From Brevinema_A sp051649605 (GTDB taxonomy: Bacteria > Spirochaetota > Brevinematia > Brevinematales > Brevinemataceae), in assembly GCA_051649605.1 (NCBI GenBank), contig JBOFHK010000006.1:27842-91841 (forward strand): DNA of 64,000 nucleotides, given 5' to 3'. Both the position numbers and the translations under genes were made by a program. This document shows, piece after piece, positions 45,047 through 54,913 of the stretch. The notes under the pieces were generated by a model, which saw nothing but the letters and a program-made list of their open reading frames with translations, did no database searches and was not told the origin of the DNA. Positions within the stretch are counted from its first letter, which is position 1. The number at the start of each line of letters is the position of its first letter.

Positions 45047-45300
45047 ATACACTCTATCCTAAAATCTTTTATCATTATTCTTGTCCATAGTAATCATTTG
45101 AATTTCGTAAATATATATCCCTTAAATTGGCAATAATTAAGTACAAATCACCCCTATTTAAATAACCATAATAAAATATTATTCCCTATCATTTGTTATA
45201 CTTAACATACGAAGAAGTTTATTCAAAAACTACATACAATTAGTAGAACAGAAAAGTTTATCAGTTAAGCGATACTCTATAAAAAAATTATCCCAAAAAA

Positions 45301-46290
45301 TTAGAGAAAAATAGAACGTAATAAGGTACCTTGAGGAATATCTTGGCATGATACTTTCCCCACTAATGATTGAAGTTCCGAAGTACTAATCCCTTGACCA
45401 GGGCGTTGAAGAATAATTAACTCTTCTGTTAAAGGAGTATGGGCAGGGATATCAATCAAAGCATAAGCGTCCCGTCCTGCAAGATTTCTAATTTTATATT
45501 CAGTAAGAGTAGGCACTCGCATCCCTGTACCTAAGGCTTTTTCAATGATCCGACTAGACGTAACCATTCGATAAAACTCCTCAGCTGATAAAGAGATTGG
45601 ATGATCTAAGTCTTTCCGTTCGGGAAACAAAGTAAAATGCCGTTCGATAATTTTTGCTCCACAGGCAACAGCTGCTAAAGATAATGCGATCCCTTGAGAA
45701 TGATCAGAAAATCCTATTACTTGATTGGGAATATAGGATTGCATAATCTTAAGGTAATTCAGATCAAATCCTTCTGAAGGAGCAGGATATTCTGAGACAC
45801 AGTAGAGCATTGCGGAGAAAGAGCCTAGTAATTTACGAGCAAGGTTCTGAATTTCTGATTGTTCTAAAGATCCTGTAGAAACAATAAAAGGTACTTCTTT
45901 TTGTAATAAATAATCAAGCCAAGGCTCTGTTAAGGCGTCCCCACTAGCAATTTTAATAGGAAAGATGGCATCACGTACCAAACAATATAAAGTCTCTGTA
46001 TCAAAAGGTGCTGCAAATGCTTGAATCCCATGGGATTCAGCATAGTTTTTTAAATGAAGAAAATCAGAATAGGTAATAGAAAACGATTGAAACAGCTTAT
46101 AGGATTCGGGAGCAAGTAAACGATTGTAAAACCGATCCGTATGATATAATTGAAATTTAACAGCATCTGCTTTTGCTTCGATTGCTTGATCAATCATTTT
46201 TTTTATGATCTTGAGATTACCATCATGATTGATCCCTAATTCTGCAACAAAATAAACAGAAGAAGATAAAGGATTTTTAATCATATCCAC
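45301..46290 (-). CDS. neuB: NeuB/PseI-family sialic-acid-type synthase
   Basis: A 329-residue enzyme that condenses a hexosamine with phosphoenolpyruvate to a nine-carbon sugar acid (sialic, legionaminic or pseudaminic acid). The NeuB barrel motifs are clear: VAELGINHDGN (residues ~14-24), AVKFQLY, IKIASGD, FSDHSQG and IERHFTLFPERKDLDHPISL. The C-terminal ~65 residues form the SAF antifreeze-like domain (RDAYALIDIPAHTPLTEELI, split). Such sugars often decorate flagellin or surface glycans. No other gene of the pathway is adjacent, so the product cannot be named. The start may be GTG 46290 or ATG 46284. Confidence 0.88.
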   Translation of the reverse strand: MDMIKNPLSSSVYFVAELGINHDGNLKIIKKMIDQAIEAKADAVKFQLYHTDRFYNRLLAPESYKLFQSFSITYSDFLHLKNYAESHGIQAFAAPFDTETLYCLVRDAIFPIKIASGDALTEPWLDYLLQKEVPFIVSTGSLEQSEIQNLARKLLGSFSAMLYCVSEYPAPSEGFDLNYLKIMQSYIPNQVIGFSDHSQGIALSLAAVACGAKIIERHFTLFPERKDLDHPISLSAEEFYRMVTSSRIIEKALGTGMRVPTLTEYKIRNLAGRDAYALIDIPAHTPLTEELIILQRPGQGISTSELQSLVGKVSCQDIPQGTLLRSIFL

Positions 46291-46316
46291 GATAATAACC
46301 TCTTAATACGTAGTTT

Positions 46317-46880
46317 TTAGGATAATAATTTGGTAATTTGTTCCACGTGTGTGGTATATAATTTATTAGCTGTTGTTTGGTTCATTTTTTGAGCGATTTT
46401 GTCCATATCCTGAAGATTGATGGATTTGTTTTGTATGGCATCCCTATTTTGCTCAGTTACCAAATACAAAGCAAGTTCTCTTTTATCTGAAGCGATTTTT
46501 TGGGATAATTGTTGACGAGCATCGTTAATACCTAAAATCGCCTGATCAAGATTTTGAAAAGAATTTTGGGTATATTGACTCAAATGAGGAGAGTTTTTTT
46601 GAGCTTCAGCAAGAATTTCTTTAATATTCTGTTCATAGACGTTAGGTTGTCGACGAAGTAATTCTAAAGCTTCAGCCAATTGGGTCAAAGCACCAAACAT
46701 CTGTTGAGATTGGAGATTAGATTTTTGTATTATGTTGATTTTATCAACAAGAACATCTTTTTTGATAACGACATCATCAGAAATAGAGCGAGATTGCGAA
46801 GAAGCATCATTTTTGGGTGCTGGTTTTTGAGATTCGAAACCATTAGTAAGAGAGACAGACGGAGTATTTGTAATTTTCAT
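46317..46880 (-). CDS. Helical protein of unknown function
   Basis: A 187-residue polar protein without signal peptide or membrane helix. The first ~50 residues are Ser/Asn/Lys-rich and probably disordered; the rest is predicted helical (NIIQKSNLQSQQMFGALTQLAEALELLRRQ). The family is not recognised. GGAGA lies 6 nt before ATG 46880, which I prefer to an upstream ATG at 46919. It has its own promoter with a palindrome. Location between NeuB and ftsW gives no functional hint. Confidence 0.6.
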   Translation of the reverse strand: MKITNTPSVSLTNGFESQKPAPKNDASSQSRSISDDVVIKKDVLVDKINIIQKSNLQSQQMFGALTQLAEALELLRRQPNVYEQNIKEILAEAQKNSPHLSQYTQNSFQNLDQAILGINDARQQLSQKIASDKRELALYLVTEQNRDAIQNKSINLQDMDKIAQKMNQTTANKLYTTHVEQITKLLS

Positions 46881-46896
46881 AACTATTCTCCAAAGA

Positions 46897-46938
46897 ATGT
46901 TATATATTATATATAACATATTTTTTAAATTAATTCAA
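46897..46938 (-). promoter_or_regulatory. Promoter with palindrome upstream of the helical protein
   Basis: Minus-strand TTGAAT (46933-46938) and TATATA (46910-46915) with 17-nt spacing. A 10-bp palindrome (46897-46906 with 46910-46919, 3-nt centre) covers the -10 box and could be an operator. Confidence 0.5.
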
Positions 46939-46991
46939 TAAATAAATTTTATTCTTTTCTATTATAATTATAGCTATTTTTCCTCAAAACT

Positions 46992-48125
46992 TTAATTTTT
47001 TTGAGGAATATGAGAACTGATATTTAATAAAATCCCTACAGCAATCGAAAGCATAAAAAAGGACGATCCACCATAACTAATAAAAGGAAGCGAAACTCCT
47101 GTAGGGGGTAATAATCCCATATTAATCATCATATTTAATAAGGCATGCGTAGTGATTAAGGTGGTGATCCCAAAAGCTAATAAACACCCATAAGGATCTT
47201 TAATACGAAATGCAACCCTCAATCCTTCATAAAAAAACCATAAAAATAGAGCCACTAACACTAGCCCTCCCAATAGTCCTAATTCTTCAACGATAATGGC
47301 GAAAATAAAATCTGTATGAGCCGCTGGTAAGCGAGAAATTTTTTGCACACTATTACCTAAGCCCACTCCAAAAAATCCTCCATGGGCCAATGCTCTTAGT
47401 GATTCGATAGATTGATAACCAATCCCGCTAGGATCACGCCAAGGATCTAAGTAGGCTAAAATTCTATCTTTACGATAGGCAACATTCCATATCGCTAAAA
47501 TCAAAATAGGTACCATTAATAGAATAATACTAAAAATATGTCGTAATGATGCTCCTCCGGTAAAAATCATCGTAAACATCACAATAACAATGATAATCCC
47601 GATCGAAAATCCTGATTGTAATAAGACAATTCCAAAAACTAAGGCAACTAAAATTAATGGAGGTAGCAATCCTGAAACAAAGTTTGCAATATTATCATGT
47701 TTTTTTACAAAAATATGTGCCAAATAAATAATTAGTGTGATTTTAGCAAATTCGGAAGGGTTAAATGATACAAAATAGAGGTTAATCCAACGCCTTGCAA
47801 GCCCTATTTGCAATCCTATACCAGGAATAAACACTAAAATCAATAGAAAAAGGGAAAGAAAAAATAAAGGTTTAATCACGACTCTCGTAAGTCGGTAATC
47901 TAACTGAGCAAATATAAGCATAGATATAGAAGATATAACAGCAAATAAAAACTGTTTGATAAAAATCGCATTATCAGAAAAATTCAATGCTCTTCCCGCA
48001 TAACGGGACACACTATAGATAAAGACTAATCCTATTCCTACAAAAATACAATAAAGATAAAAAATCATCTTATTCATTCGAGATAAGGCAGAAGGATCAA
48101 ATATTCGAGTAGATTTAGCGATCAT
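46992..48125 (-). CDS. ftsW: FtsW/RodA-family glycosyltransferase (SEDS)
   Basis: A 377-residue SEDS protein with about ten membrane helices, a peptidoglycan polymerase of division (FtsW) or elongation (RodA). Conserved segments are visible: GIGLQIGLARRWI, FNPSEFAKI, GYQSIESLRALAHGGFFGVGLGNSVQK (in pieces), PAAHTDFIFAIIVEELGLLGG and LLPPTGVSLPFISYGGSS. The wording HTDFIF and GVGLGNS favours FtsW. It overlaps the upstream 605-residue gene by 11 nt, so the two are coupled. Confidence 0.9.
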   Translation of the reverse strand: MIAKSTRIFDPSALSRMNKMIFYLYCIFVGIGLVFIYSVSRYAGRALNFSDNAIFIKQFLFAVISSISMLIFAQLDYRLTRVVIKPLFFLSLFLLILVFIPGIGLQIGLARRWINLYFVSFNPSEFAKITLIIYLAHIFVKKHDNIANFVSGLLPPLILVALVFGIVLLQSGFSIGIIIVIVMFTMIFTGGASLRHIFSIILLMVPILILAIWNVAYRKDRILAYLDPWRDPSGIGYQSIESLRALAHGGFFGVGLGNSVQKISRLPAAHTDFIFAIIVEELGLLGGLVLVALFLWFFYEGLRVAFRIKDPYGCLLAFGITTLITTHALLNMMINMGLLPPTGVSLPFISYGGSSFFMLSIAVGILLNISSHIPQKN

Positions 48126-49932
48126 ACTGCGAGCTCAATATTTGATTGGTAAAATTCTCATATTGATCTTGAGGAAGGGTTGTTTTTGCCCTTTGCAGCA
48201 AGAGATTTTTATAATAGATAAAATCGGTTTGACTTCCACTCTCTGCAGCAATTTTAAATATATTAACAAATAAAGATAATTGCTGTTCTGTCATCTCTTG
48301 TTCTGAGGGTAGATATTTATGGGTATCCGCTAGAGTCGCCTTAATAAGCTCAGTGTCCATTAACGATCCATAAGCAATAAGTTCACTAGAAATCCCTATA
48401 TGCCAAGTTAAAAAATCTTTATTAGATTGAAATTTTTTCCAAGCTTGAAACCATAGGGTAAACATTTTATTAGTTATGGAAGTTCCCGAAATAAAACTCA
48501 ATTGATTTGCCATTTTAGAAAAATAAGCCATAACAATAGAAACGTTCAATTCTGATTGTCCATCAAGCATTTTTTGGATCATTATCTCTTCTTCTCCTAA
48601 TCCTACCGTAAAGCGATCGTATTGTTCTCGTAATTGAAATAGTTGTACCGATTGTTGATAAGGTCTTGATTTTGTAATATCTTTTTTCATAGATTTCCAA
48701 TGAGAAAGATTCTCAATCATCCTATCTTTTGTCTCATCAAAAAGTTGAAGATAAACCGTTGCTTGTTCCCTAGCAACAAAAGCCTGACGGATATATCCCC
48801 ATAATAATATATTATAGGTAGACCAAGAATAAGGAGCACTAGCTAGGGATAATTCCCACATTTCTAAAGCTTTAGATACAAAATCTTCTGTAACAAAAGA
48901 ATATCGCTCAGCAGCTGATAAATAAAAAATCCCTAAATTGTGGAGTGTAGCTGCGGAATCATGCCCTACAGATACAATCGTATCGCTATATTCTTGAATT
49001 GTTGACCAATGTTTTTGGATCGTTGTCTCGATTTCCTGTTTAGTATCTAATGAATCTTCAATCTCATAGGCTTTCTGTAATTCGAGCATTTTATTACCAA
49101 GCAAAGTAATTTGCTCGTAAGCAAAGCTAATAACAATTTCTCGGGATAAATAATCATAATAGGGAAGATTCTTAATGTCCTTCCAACGAATAATAAAAGT
49201 TTCTGTTGGATCTTTTTTGAAAGGTTTGTTATAAGAATGAAGAAGCGTTATTTCTTTATTATTTTGGGAAATATAGCCTTCCCAAACGAGCTGATTAACC
49301 CAGTTGTTAAACTCTTCCTGAGAAACACTTCGATTGAGTTTACTTTCTATATAAGGAATAATATCACCAATACTTGCTGATTTAATTGTTTCTATATAAT
49401 CAATAATAGCATAAGGTATTGCTTGCACTTTGTACATCAATCCATAGTTTTTATAATAGAAATCACCCAGCTCCTGCTGGTTGGGGCGTTGCCATGTCAA
49501 ATAGGTAGATGGTTTACCCAAAGCATAGGGTACTAAATATGGTCTTTTAAGACTACGAATATCCGTATAAAAAGGCTCAAATCCAGTAAATAAGCCCTGA
49601 TCGACAAGATAAGTCCGTTCTTGTAAAACATCATAGTTCACGTAACGAAGATCTCCATAAATCCTCTTAAAAATATTCCCCTTTTGATCGTAAGGAAAAA
49701 GGTCTTGTCTCAGCTTTTCTGCATAAGTAAAATATAAAGAAGAGAATACTTGATTATCTCCCCCTTCCGTCATAAACACAGAATATTCTTCTGTGGAAGA
49801 TAATAAATTTTTTCCGTAATCGTGATTTAACCAATTTTTGCTGTGATCATTATACTTGTAATTATTGATCGATGGATAGGCGACCAAAACAGAAATAATT
49901 ATTACCCCAGTAATCATAGAAAATTTTTTCAT
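48115..49932 (-). CDS. Large exported protein of unknown function
   Basis: A 605-residue protein with an N-terminal export signal or anchor (KKFSMITGVIIISVLVAYPS, residues ~2-21) and an otherwise soluble, helix-rich sequence with TPR-like parts (residues ~325-400, AATLHNLGIFYLSAAERYSF). No family is recognised. It lies directly upstream of ftsW and overlaps it, which suggests a job in the cell envelope or division; that is inference. Confidence 0.65.
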   Translation of the reverse strand: MKKFSMITGVIIISVLVAYPSINNYKYNDHSKNWLNHDYGKNLLSSTEEYSVFMTEGGDNQVFSSLYFTYAEKLRQDLFPYDQKGNIFKRIYGDLRYVNYDVLQERTYLVDQGLFTGFEPFYTDIRSLKRPYLVPYALGKPSTYLTWQRPNQQELGDFYYKNYGLMYKVQAIPYAIIDYIETIKSASIGDIIPYIESKLNRSVSQEEFNNWVNQLVWEGYISQNNKEITLLHSYNKPFKKDPTETFIIRWKDIKNLPYYDYLSREIVISFAYEQITLLGNKMLELQKAYEIEDSLDTKQEIETTIQKHWSTIQEYSDTIVSVGHDSAATLHNLGIFYLSAAERYSFVTEDFVSKALEMWELSLASAPYSWSTYNILLWGYIRQAFVAREQATVYLQLFDETKDRMIENLSHWKSMKKDITKSRPYQQSVQLFQLREQYDRFTVGLGEEEIMIQKMLDGQSELNVSIVMAYFSKMANQLSFISGTSITNKMFTLWFQAWKKFQSNKDFLTWHIGISSELIAYGSLMDTELIKATLADTHKYLPSEQEMTEQQLSLFVNIFKIAAESGSQTDFIYYKNLLLQRAKTTLPQDQYENFTNQILSSQYDR

Positions 49933-50028
49933 CAGAAACTCTCAATTTATTAGACATTTTTTATAGTATAAATCATTCTTATTTTTTTTGCAATGTTTGA
50001 TCCTAACAATCCCAGATTTAAAAAGTAA

Positions 50029-50057
50029 TTGATTTTCTCCTCTATTTGTATTATAAT
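50029..50057 (+). promoter_or_regulatory. Promoter of the TyrA-like gene
   Basis: TTGATT (50029-50034) and TATAAT (50052-50057) with a 17-nt spacer, 34 nt before the ATG at 50092. Confidence 0.6.
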
Positions 50058-50091
50058 ATAAATATGAGAATGAATAAAGGTGGGGATCAAT

Positions 50092-50946
50092 ATGTCGGAG
50101 ATAAATTTAGAACAAGTCGTAATTATAGGATGGAATAATTTCACAGCTTCTTTGGCTGAAGGAATAAAAAATAAATTCCCTTCTTGTACCATTTTATGCC
50201 CAGATCCAATTACCCCAGATATCCAAGAAACACAAAAATATGGTTATCTTACCCCTATCCCCCCAAAACAACTAAATATTTATGCAAACACCCAGTTTGT
50301 AATCATCAATCAAGATCCTGCTTCTACTTTTAATACCCTTAATAATATCAAACACCTCCTCGGTGAAGAGACTTATATTATCGATTTTCAACCTGTAAAA
50401 TCTCCCTATTTTGAAAAAACCCTTCACCTTCTCAATGATATTCCTACCTATGTTAGTTGTTTTGTTTTTTTAGACGAAATTCCAGAAAATTTCACAGTAA
50501 GAAGTGATCTTTTTAAAGATAAAATTGTTGCTGTCGTGAGTAATACCTCTACCCAAATCCTTCAAGAAGTTCGAGATTTTTGGAATATTTTTCAAGCCAA
50601 AATCGTTCCCACCTCTGCAGAATTTTTTGATGAAATCTTAGCAGAAACTTCCCAATCTGTTTCTCTCCTCTCCCATATTCTTACCCATGTTCTTTTACAA
50701 GATAGTTGGGCAGATACTTTGTTTTTTGGATTTTATAATAAACTGCTTCGATCTTTTTTAGATCCCGCCTGTATTCATCGTCAATGCTCTTCAGAAAGTA
50801 TTATTAATAATGCTGATAATATCCGACGTACTCTTTCTTTTATTAAGAGAGAGATTAATAAGATTGATCATATGATTGATGAAGAAGATGCATTCAAATT
50901 AAGCCAATACCTTCAAAAATCCTACCAATTCAAAAATCGTATATAA
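50092..50946 (+). CDS. Prephenate-dehydrogenase-like protein
   Basis: A 284-residue protein resembling TyrA-type dehydrogenases: an N-terminal Rossmann-like part (QVVIIGWNNFTASLAEGI) followed by a helical C-terminal half. The glycine-rich NAD loop is degenerate (GWNNFT rather than GxGxxG), and I see no clear conserved catalytic His. It may bind a ligand or nucleotide without dehydrogenase activity. No other aromatic-biosynthesis gene is in the window. The start at ATG 50092 follows AAAGGTGG; an in-frame GTG at 50080 is less likely. Family assignment is tentative. Confidence 0.5.
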   Translation: MSEINLEQVVIIGWNNFTASLAEGIKNKFPSCTILCPDPITPDIQETQKYGYLTPIPPKQLNIYANTQFVIINQDPASTFNTLNNIKHLLGEETYIIDFQPVKSPYFEKTLHLLNDIPTYVSCFVFLDEIPENFTVRSDLFKDKIVAVVSNTSTQILQEVRDFWNIFQAKIVPTSAEFFDEILAETSQSVSLLSHILTHVLLQDSWADTLFFGFYNKLLRSFLDPACIHRQCSSESIINNADNIRRTLSFIKREINKIDHMIDEEDAFKLSQYLQKSYQFKNRI

Positions 50947-51053
50947 ATCATATATTATCGTAACTTTTGACTTAGTATAGATAATTGCCACCAAGAGACA
51001 CTCTAAGTTTTGGTATAAATTTTCCTCTCAGCACCTCATATCGATCAAAAAGA

Positions 51054-51084
51054 ATACCCTCTATATTGTTTATATAGAGGGTAT
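51054..51084. terminator. Bidirectional terminator between the TyrA-like gene and greA
   Basis: Complementary arms of about 13 bp (51054-51066 with 51070-51083) around a 3-4 nt loop, core CCCTCTATA/TATAGAGGG, flanked by A and T runs. It lies between two convergent genes. Confidence 0.75.
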
Positions 51085-51133
51085 TAAATTTTATTGATTT
51101 AGAACATATTACTATATTATAGCAATTCTTAAT

Positions 51134-53836
51134 TTAGAACTCAGCTAATTCGATTGATAAAACTTTGAAATGCTTTACTTCACCGTTAAAATCAAAATGT
51201 ACTTTATCACCTACTTTTTTATCAAGAAGAGAATGTCCCAAAGGAGAATGATAAGAGATAATTCCTTTATCAAAATTTACAGACCAAGGATCTAAAATCT
51301 GATAGGTAACAACACCATCTTTTTCTTCCTCTAAAGTTACTTTTGTTCCTACATCAACACGATTAGTTTTAACTTTAGAAAAATCAATTAATTGGGCTTG
51401 AGAAAGATCACTTTCTAATTTGGTTAAGGTGGATTTCAATTGGTCTTGTTTTTCTAAAGCGGCTTTATATTCTGAATTTTCTCTAAGATCACCTTTTTCC
51501 ATCGCTTCTCCAATCGCAAGAGAATTTTCTGGAATAGCAATATTAACAATGTTTTCCAATTCTTTTCTTTTATTCTCATAAGAAGTTTTAGTTACTAAGA
51601 ATGGGTGTCTTGTTTTAATAGTAGTATTTTTTGGTTTTTCTACTTTTAGTTGAGGATACGCTTCATTTAGTTTTTCAAGATAGACTTCTTTTTGAGATTT
51701 ATCAAGGGTAATCGTCGATGTCAATAAGGCAAATAAAGATTGTGCCGTACTTTCATCGGCTTCTGCGATTACTTTTTCTAATAATTCTTTTTTAAACAAG
51801 AATTCTTCAATATGAGATAAGAGTTTTTTATTTTTTGCTAATGAAGTTTTTACCACAATATCAGAATTCAAAATATCGATCAAGGTGAGCATTCGTAAGA
51901 CAAATTCTTCATCTTTAATAGTTTTACCTAGCTCATTTTTCATTTCGTCCAACACATAGCGAGCAACCCAAAGGAAAAATTCTGGTTTTTCCTGAAAATG
52001 GGTCAATACATAAGAAAAAATACTATTGATTTTTTCCCATTGATCCTGCGTAATCAATTCAATCAACATCATATTATGATTTTTAGAAAGGGTAGTTTTT
52101 AAGATAATATCTGCATAAATCTCTGCCCATTGATCTGATTTTTTGATATACTGTAAAAATATTTTTTGAAGATCTCCGTCTAAATCAGTATAGAAATCAA
52201 CAATATTCTTAAGCCCATTCATTAAAGAAATATCTGCAAAAAATTCATCTACATGATCACTTTTCGCAAGTTTTAATAGTGTTAAAGCACTAACTTTTTT
52301 ACTTACTGATTCATGTTGAGAATTTAAAATCTCAATAAAATAGCCGTCGATCGCTTGATTTTCGGTATCGTTAATATTACCACCACGATTGATGAAATTC
52401 AAAGCAACAGAAATTTTATTATCAAAACTTGTCGTTTTTTTGAAACGGCTAATTAATTCTTCAACGACTGATCGTTCGGTATTTCGTAACTCGATGACAT
52501 TCCTTTTGTGTAGGCTAGCAACAATCGTATTAGAAGATTCCATTAGTTTTTTAGCACGAAGCCACCAACGAGTCCATTCTTTGTCTGTGAGTAATTCTGG
52601 GACAATAAATTCTTTGAGATCTTTGGAGCTAATATCTTCTAAATCATTACTTCTCATAATTAGTTCAATTAAGGTGAGGGGATTATTTTCGAGCATATCT
52701 TTTAATTGATCTGCTTTCCCATGCTTCCAAAGAAGAATGTGATTTTCGTCTAATACTGTTAAAGCTCTTAGGGCGATCATCAAACTCATCTCGTGATCTT
52801 TTTTATTATCAAAACTCACGACAACACGTTCTTTTTCTAGAGTTTTCACTTGACCTAAGCCCCAGTTTTTATGAAAAACATAAGAACCCTCATCAAAAGC
52901 AATATGTGTTTCAAAGAAGCGAATCGCTTCACGGTAAGGTTTCCAGCTCTGACCTACCGCAGAAGTTTTGAGATAGTGTTCTAACTGTTGATGGTCTTTA
53001 TAAATTTCTCTATAACAATCTTCTAAAGCTTTTCGATAAGTTTTTTCCGAAGGGTGAAGACTGACAACAAATTTTATCACAGGAAGGACTAATTTGTATT
53101 TTTCTTCTCGCATTAAACTCTTAACAACATTGGAAAATACTAAATTTGCGACATATTCGTCATTTGCAGCTTCACGAATTTTTTTAGCAATAATGATAAT
53201 CAATTTTGTATCTTCGGGATAAAGTGTAATCACCCGATCCCAAATTTCTTTAATCATTGAGAGATTTCGCATTGCGATAAATCGTTCAATAGCGAGACGA
53301 TAATAGAACATCGCTAAATCTGTATCTTCTCCCTCATAATATTCTCCAAGAAATTTGGCATTGGTTGCATCAGAACTATCAACTAATACTAAGCGTTTTT
53401 TGATAGAAAATAAGGCGTCTTGATCATCATTATCGGTATAAATATGTTCTAATGTTCTTAAAGCGTATTTATGCTCTCGGTACATGAGTATTTTTTCACA
53501 TAAGAACTGCACCACTGCAGTTTTATGAACTTCAAGAAAACTTTTAATAAGCAAAGGAACATAAGAATCATCCATAGCCGATTCTCGCAAAGAAATTGCA
53601 CCCACAATATATAAAGCAAGAACACTATTTTGAGCTTCTTTGAGATGATCTCTACATAAGATTCTTAAGTCATCCAAAAAGTTTCCATTAACAGCTGTTT
53701 CGATAAAAGAATCTAATTCTACTAAGTTTTTGACACTGTAAGATTCTAATGCAACATTTGTCCATTTTTCTTCGTTAAGTTTTTTTTGAATATCTGAAAG
53801 AAAATCTTCTTTCTTATTGGTAAATTTATCCGCCAT
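51134..53836 (-). CDS. greA: Transcription elongation factor GreA, long spirochaetal form
   Basis: A 900-residue protein whose last ~150 residues are GreA: the coiled-coil tip with its acidic catalytic pair (GDLRENSEYKAALEKQDQL) and the C-terminal FKBP-like domain (ISYHSPLGHSLLDKKVGDKV). GreA stimulates cleavage of backtracked RNA in stalled RNA polymerase. The first ~750 residues are a helical-repeat region of unknown role. Treponema and Borrelia are known for GreA proteins of this unusual size, which supports the spirochaete assignment; ordinary GreA has about 158 residues. It lies 35 nt after the hypothetical gene upstream. Confidence 0.92.
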   Translation of the reverse strand: MADKFTNKKEDFLSDIQKKLNEEKWTNVALESYSVKNLVELDSFIETAVNGNFLDDLRILCRDHLKEAQNSVLALYIVGAISLRESAMDDSYVPLLIKSFLEVHKTAVVQFLCEKILMYREHKYALRTLEHIYTDNDDQDALFSIKKRLVLVDSSDATNAKFLGEYYEGEDTDLAMFYYRLAIERFIAMRNLSMIKEIWDRVITLYPEDTKLIIIIAKKIREAANDEYVANLVFSNVVKSLMREEKYKLVLPVIKFVVSLHPSEKTYRKALEDCYREIYKDHQQLEHYLKTSAVGQSWKPYREAIRFFETHIAFDEGSYVFHKNWGLGQVKTLEKERVVVSFDNKKDHEMSLMIALRALTVLDENHILLWKHGKADQLKDMLENNPLTLIELIMRSNDLEDISSKDLKEFIVPELLTDKEWTRWWLRAKKLMESSNTIVASLHKRNVIELRNTERSVVEELISRFKKTTSFDNKISVALNFINRGGNINDTENQAIDGYFIEILNSQHESVSKKVSALTLLKLAKSDHVDEFFADISLMNGLKNIVDFYTDLDGDLQKIFLQYIKKSDQWAEIYADIILKTTLSKNHNMMLIELITQDQWEKINSIFSYVLTHFQEKPEFFLWVARYVLDEMKNELGKTIKDEEFVLRMLTLIDILNSDIVVKTSLAKNKKLLSHIEEFLFKKELLEKVIAEADESTAQSLFALLTSTITLDKSQKEVYLEKLNEAYPQLKVEKPKNTTIKTRHPFLVTKTSYENKRKELENIVNIAIPENSLAIGEAMEKGDLRENSEYKAALEKQDQLKSTLTKLESDLSQAQLIDFSKVKTNRVDVGTKVTLEEEKDGVVTYQILDPWSVNFDKGIISYHSPLGHSLLDKKVGDKVHFDFNGEVKHFKVLSIELAEF

Positions 53837-53871
53837 GATACTCTGCCTCCAAAGGCTTATTATATTATTTT

Positions 53872-54885
53872 CTATGATTGATGATTTTGTGCCGTGCGTA
53901 ACAACATGTCTAAGACTTTTTCTGCATGCAAACCTAATTTATGGGCAGACTCTTCGTAGCCAGGAATATTATAAAGTATCGCTAAAAGCTCCAATACCCT
54001 ACGGCAAATCTGCATCGCTCCACCTAGCGTTTTCATTTGATAAACATAATAATCAAAAACCCAAAAGTACACATTTAATAATTGAGGAATGAGTATTGCT
54101 GTTTGATCTTGTTCTCTAATACTACTTTCTAATAGGGAGATAGTTTCTTGCAGTTTTTTGTATTCTTCATAACGAAGATTACGCCTTACAGTAAGTCCAC
54201 CGTAAAGATAACCATAAACAGGTACCCAATATTTAATTTCGGATTCGGGAAAAAGATCTGATCTTATCCCCTGGATCAATTTAACAATATCTTGATAGTC
54301 AATATTATTAATATCTACCGTATCGGTACATTTAAGAAATAATTCATTAAACATAATAACTGACAGGTCTCTTTTTGGATTATGTTCAGGATAGATTTCT
54401 GCGTACAATTCCCCCAATAAGGAGTACACCCGTGCATCATTTTCTTCTTGAAATCGACTTAAAATAAATTCTAAGGTTTCCATTGCCCGATCAATAATAT
54501 CTGCATCATAAAAGGCATATGCCAAATAAACTAATAACTCTCGTGAAGTGTTGTCTTTTTCTCTACTTGCTTTTGTTAAGAAATCAATAGTTTTTTTTAA
54601 AATATAACTTTTCAGTGCTAAAAATACCACCGCGTTGTTGACATGGTATTCACAGCAAAATTGGATAAAATGATCCCATTCTTTATAAAGATTGATCCCT
54701 GCATACTCATCGTTATAAACAAACAACTCTAAACGTTTTTGCCAAAATCGGGTAACTTTTAAAACATTATCGCGAAACTCTGTGTTTTGATCTTCTAAAG
54801 TAAAAGCAATCTGCTCTACCTCACTCCAGCGACCAGCTTTTAGGTGTTGAAGGATACTTTTTTCTTCTTTAGATAAATCAGACAC
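53872..54885 (-). CDS. Helical-repeat protein of unknown function
   Basis: A 337-residue soluble protein composed of helical repeats of TPR type (ELLVYLAYAFYDADIIDRAMETLEFILSRF, in pieces, residues ~115-145). No signal peptide, no motif I recognise. It precedes the long greA on the same strand with a 35-nt gap, so the two are likely co-transcribed and may act together. A second possible start is not evident. Confidence 0.65.
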   Translation of the reverse strand: MSDLSKEEKSILQHLKAGRWSEVEQIAFTLEDQNTEFRDNVLKVTRFWQKRLELFVYNDEYAGINLYKEWDHFIQFCCEYHVNNAVVFLALKSYILKKTIDFLTKASREKDNTSRELLVYLAYAFYDADIIDRAMETLEFILSRFQEENDARVYSLLGELYAEIYPEHNPKRDLSVIMFNELFLKCTDTVDINNIDYQDIVKLIQGIRSDLFPESEIKYWVPVYGYLYGGLTVRRNLRYEEYKKLQETISLLESSIREQDQTAILIPQLLNVYFWVFDYYVYQMKTLGGAMQICRRVLELLAILYNIPGYEESAHKLGLHAEKVLDMLLRTAQNHQS

Positions 54886-54913
54886 TAAAAAGCCCCTTTA
54901 AAAATGATTTATG

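Noticed and set aside
46981..47007. A terminator at the end of ftsW
   Set aside because: The 9-bp TCCTCAAAA/TTTTGAGGA stem is real but contains the ftsW stop region and has no T tract after it on the ftsW strand.
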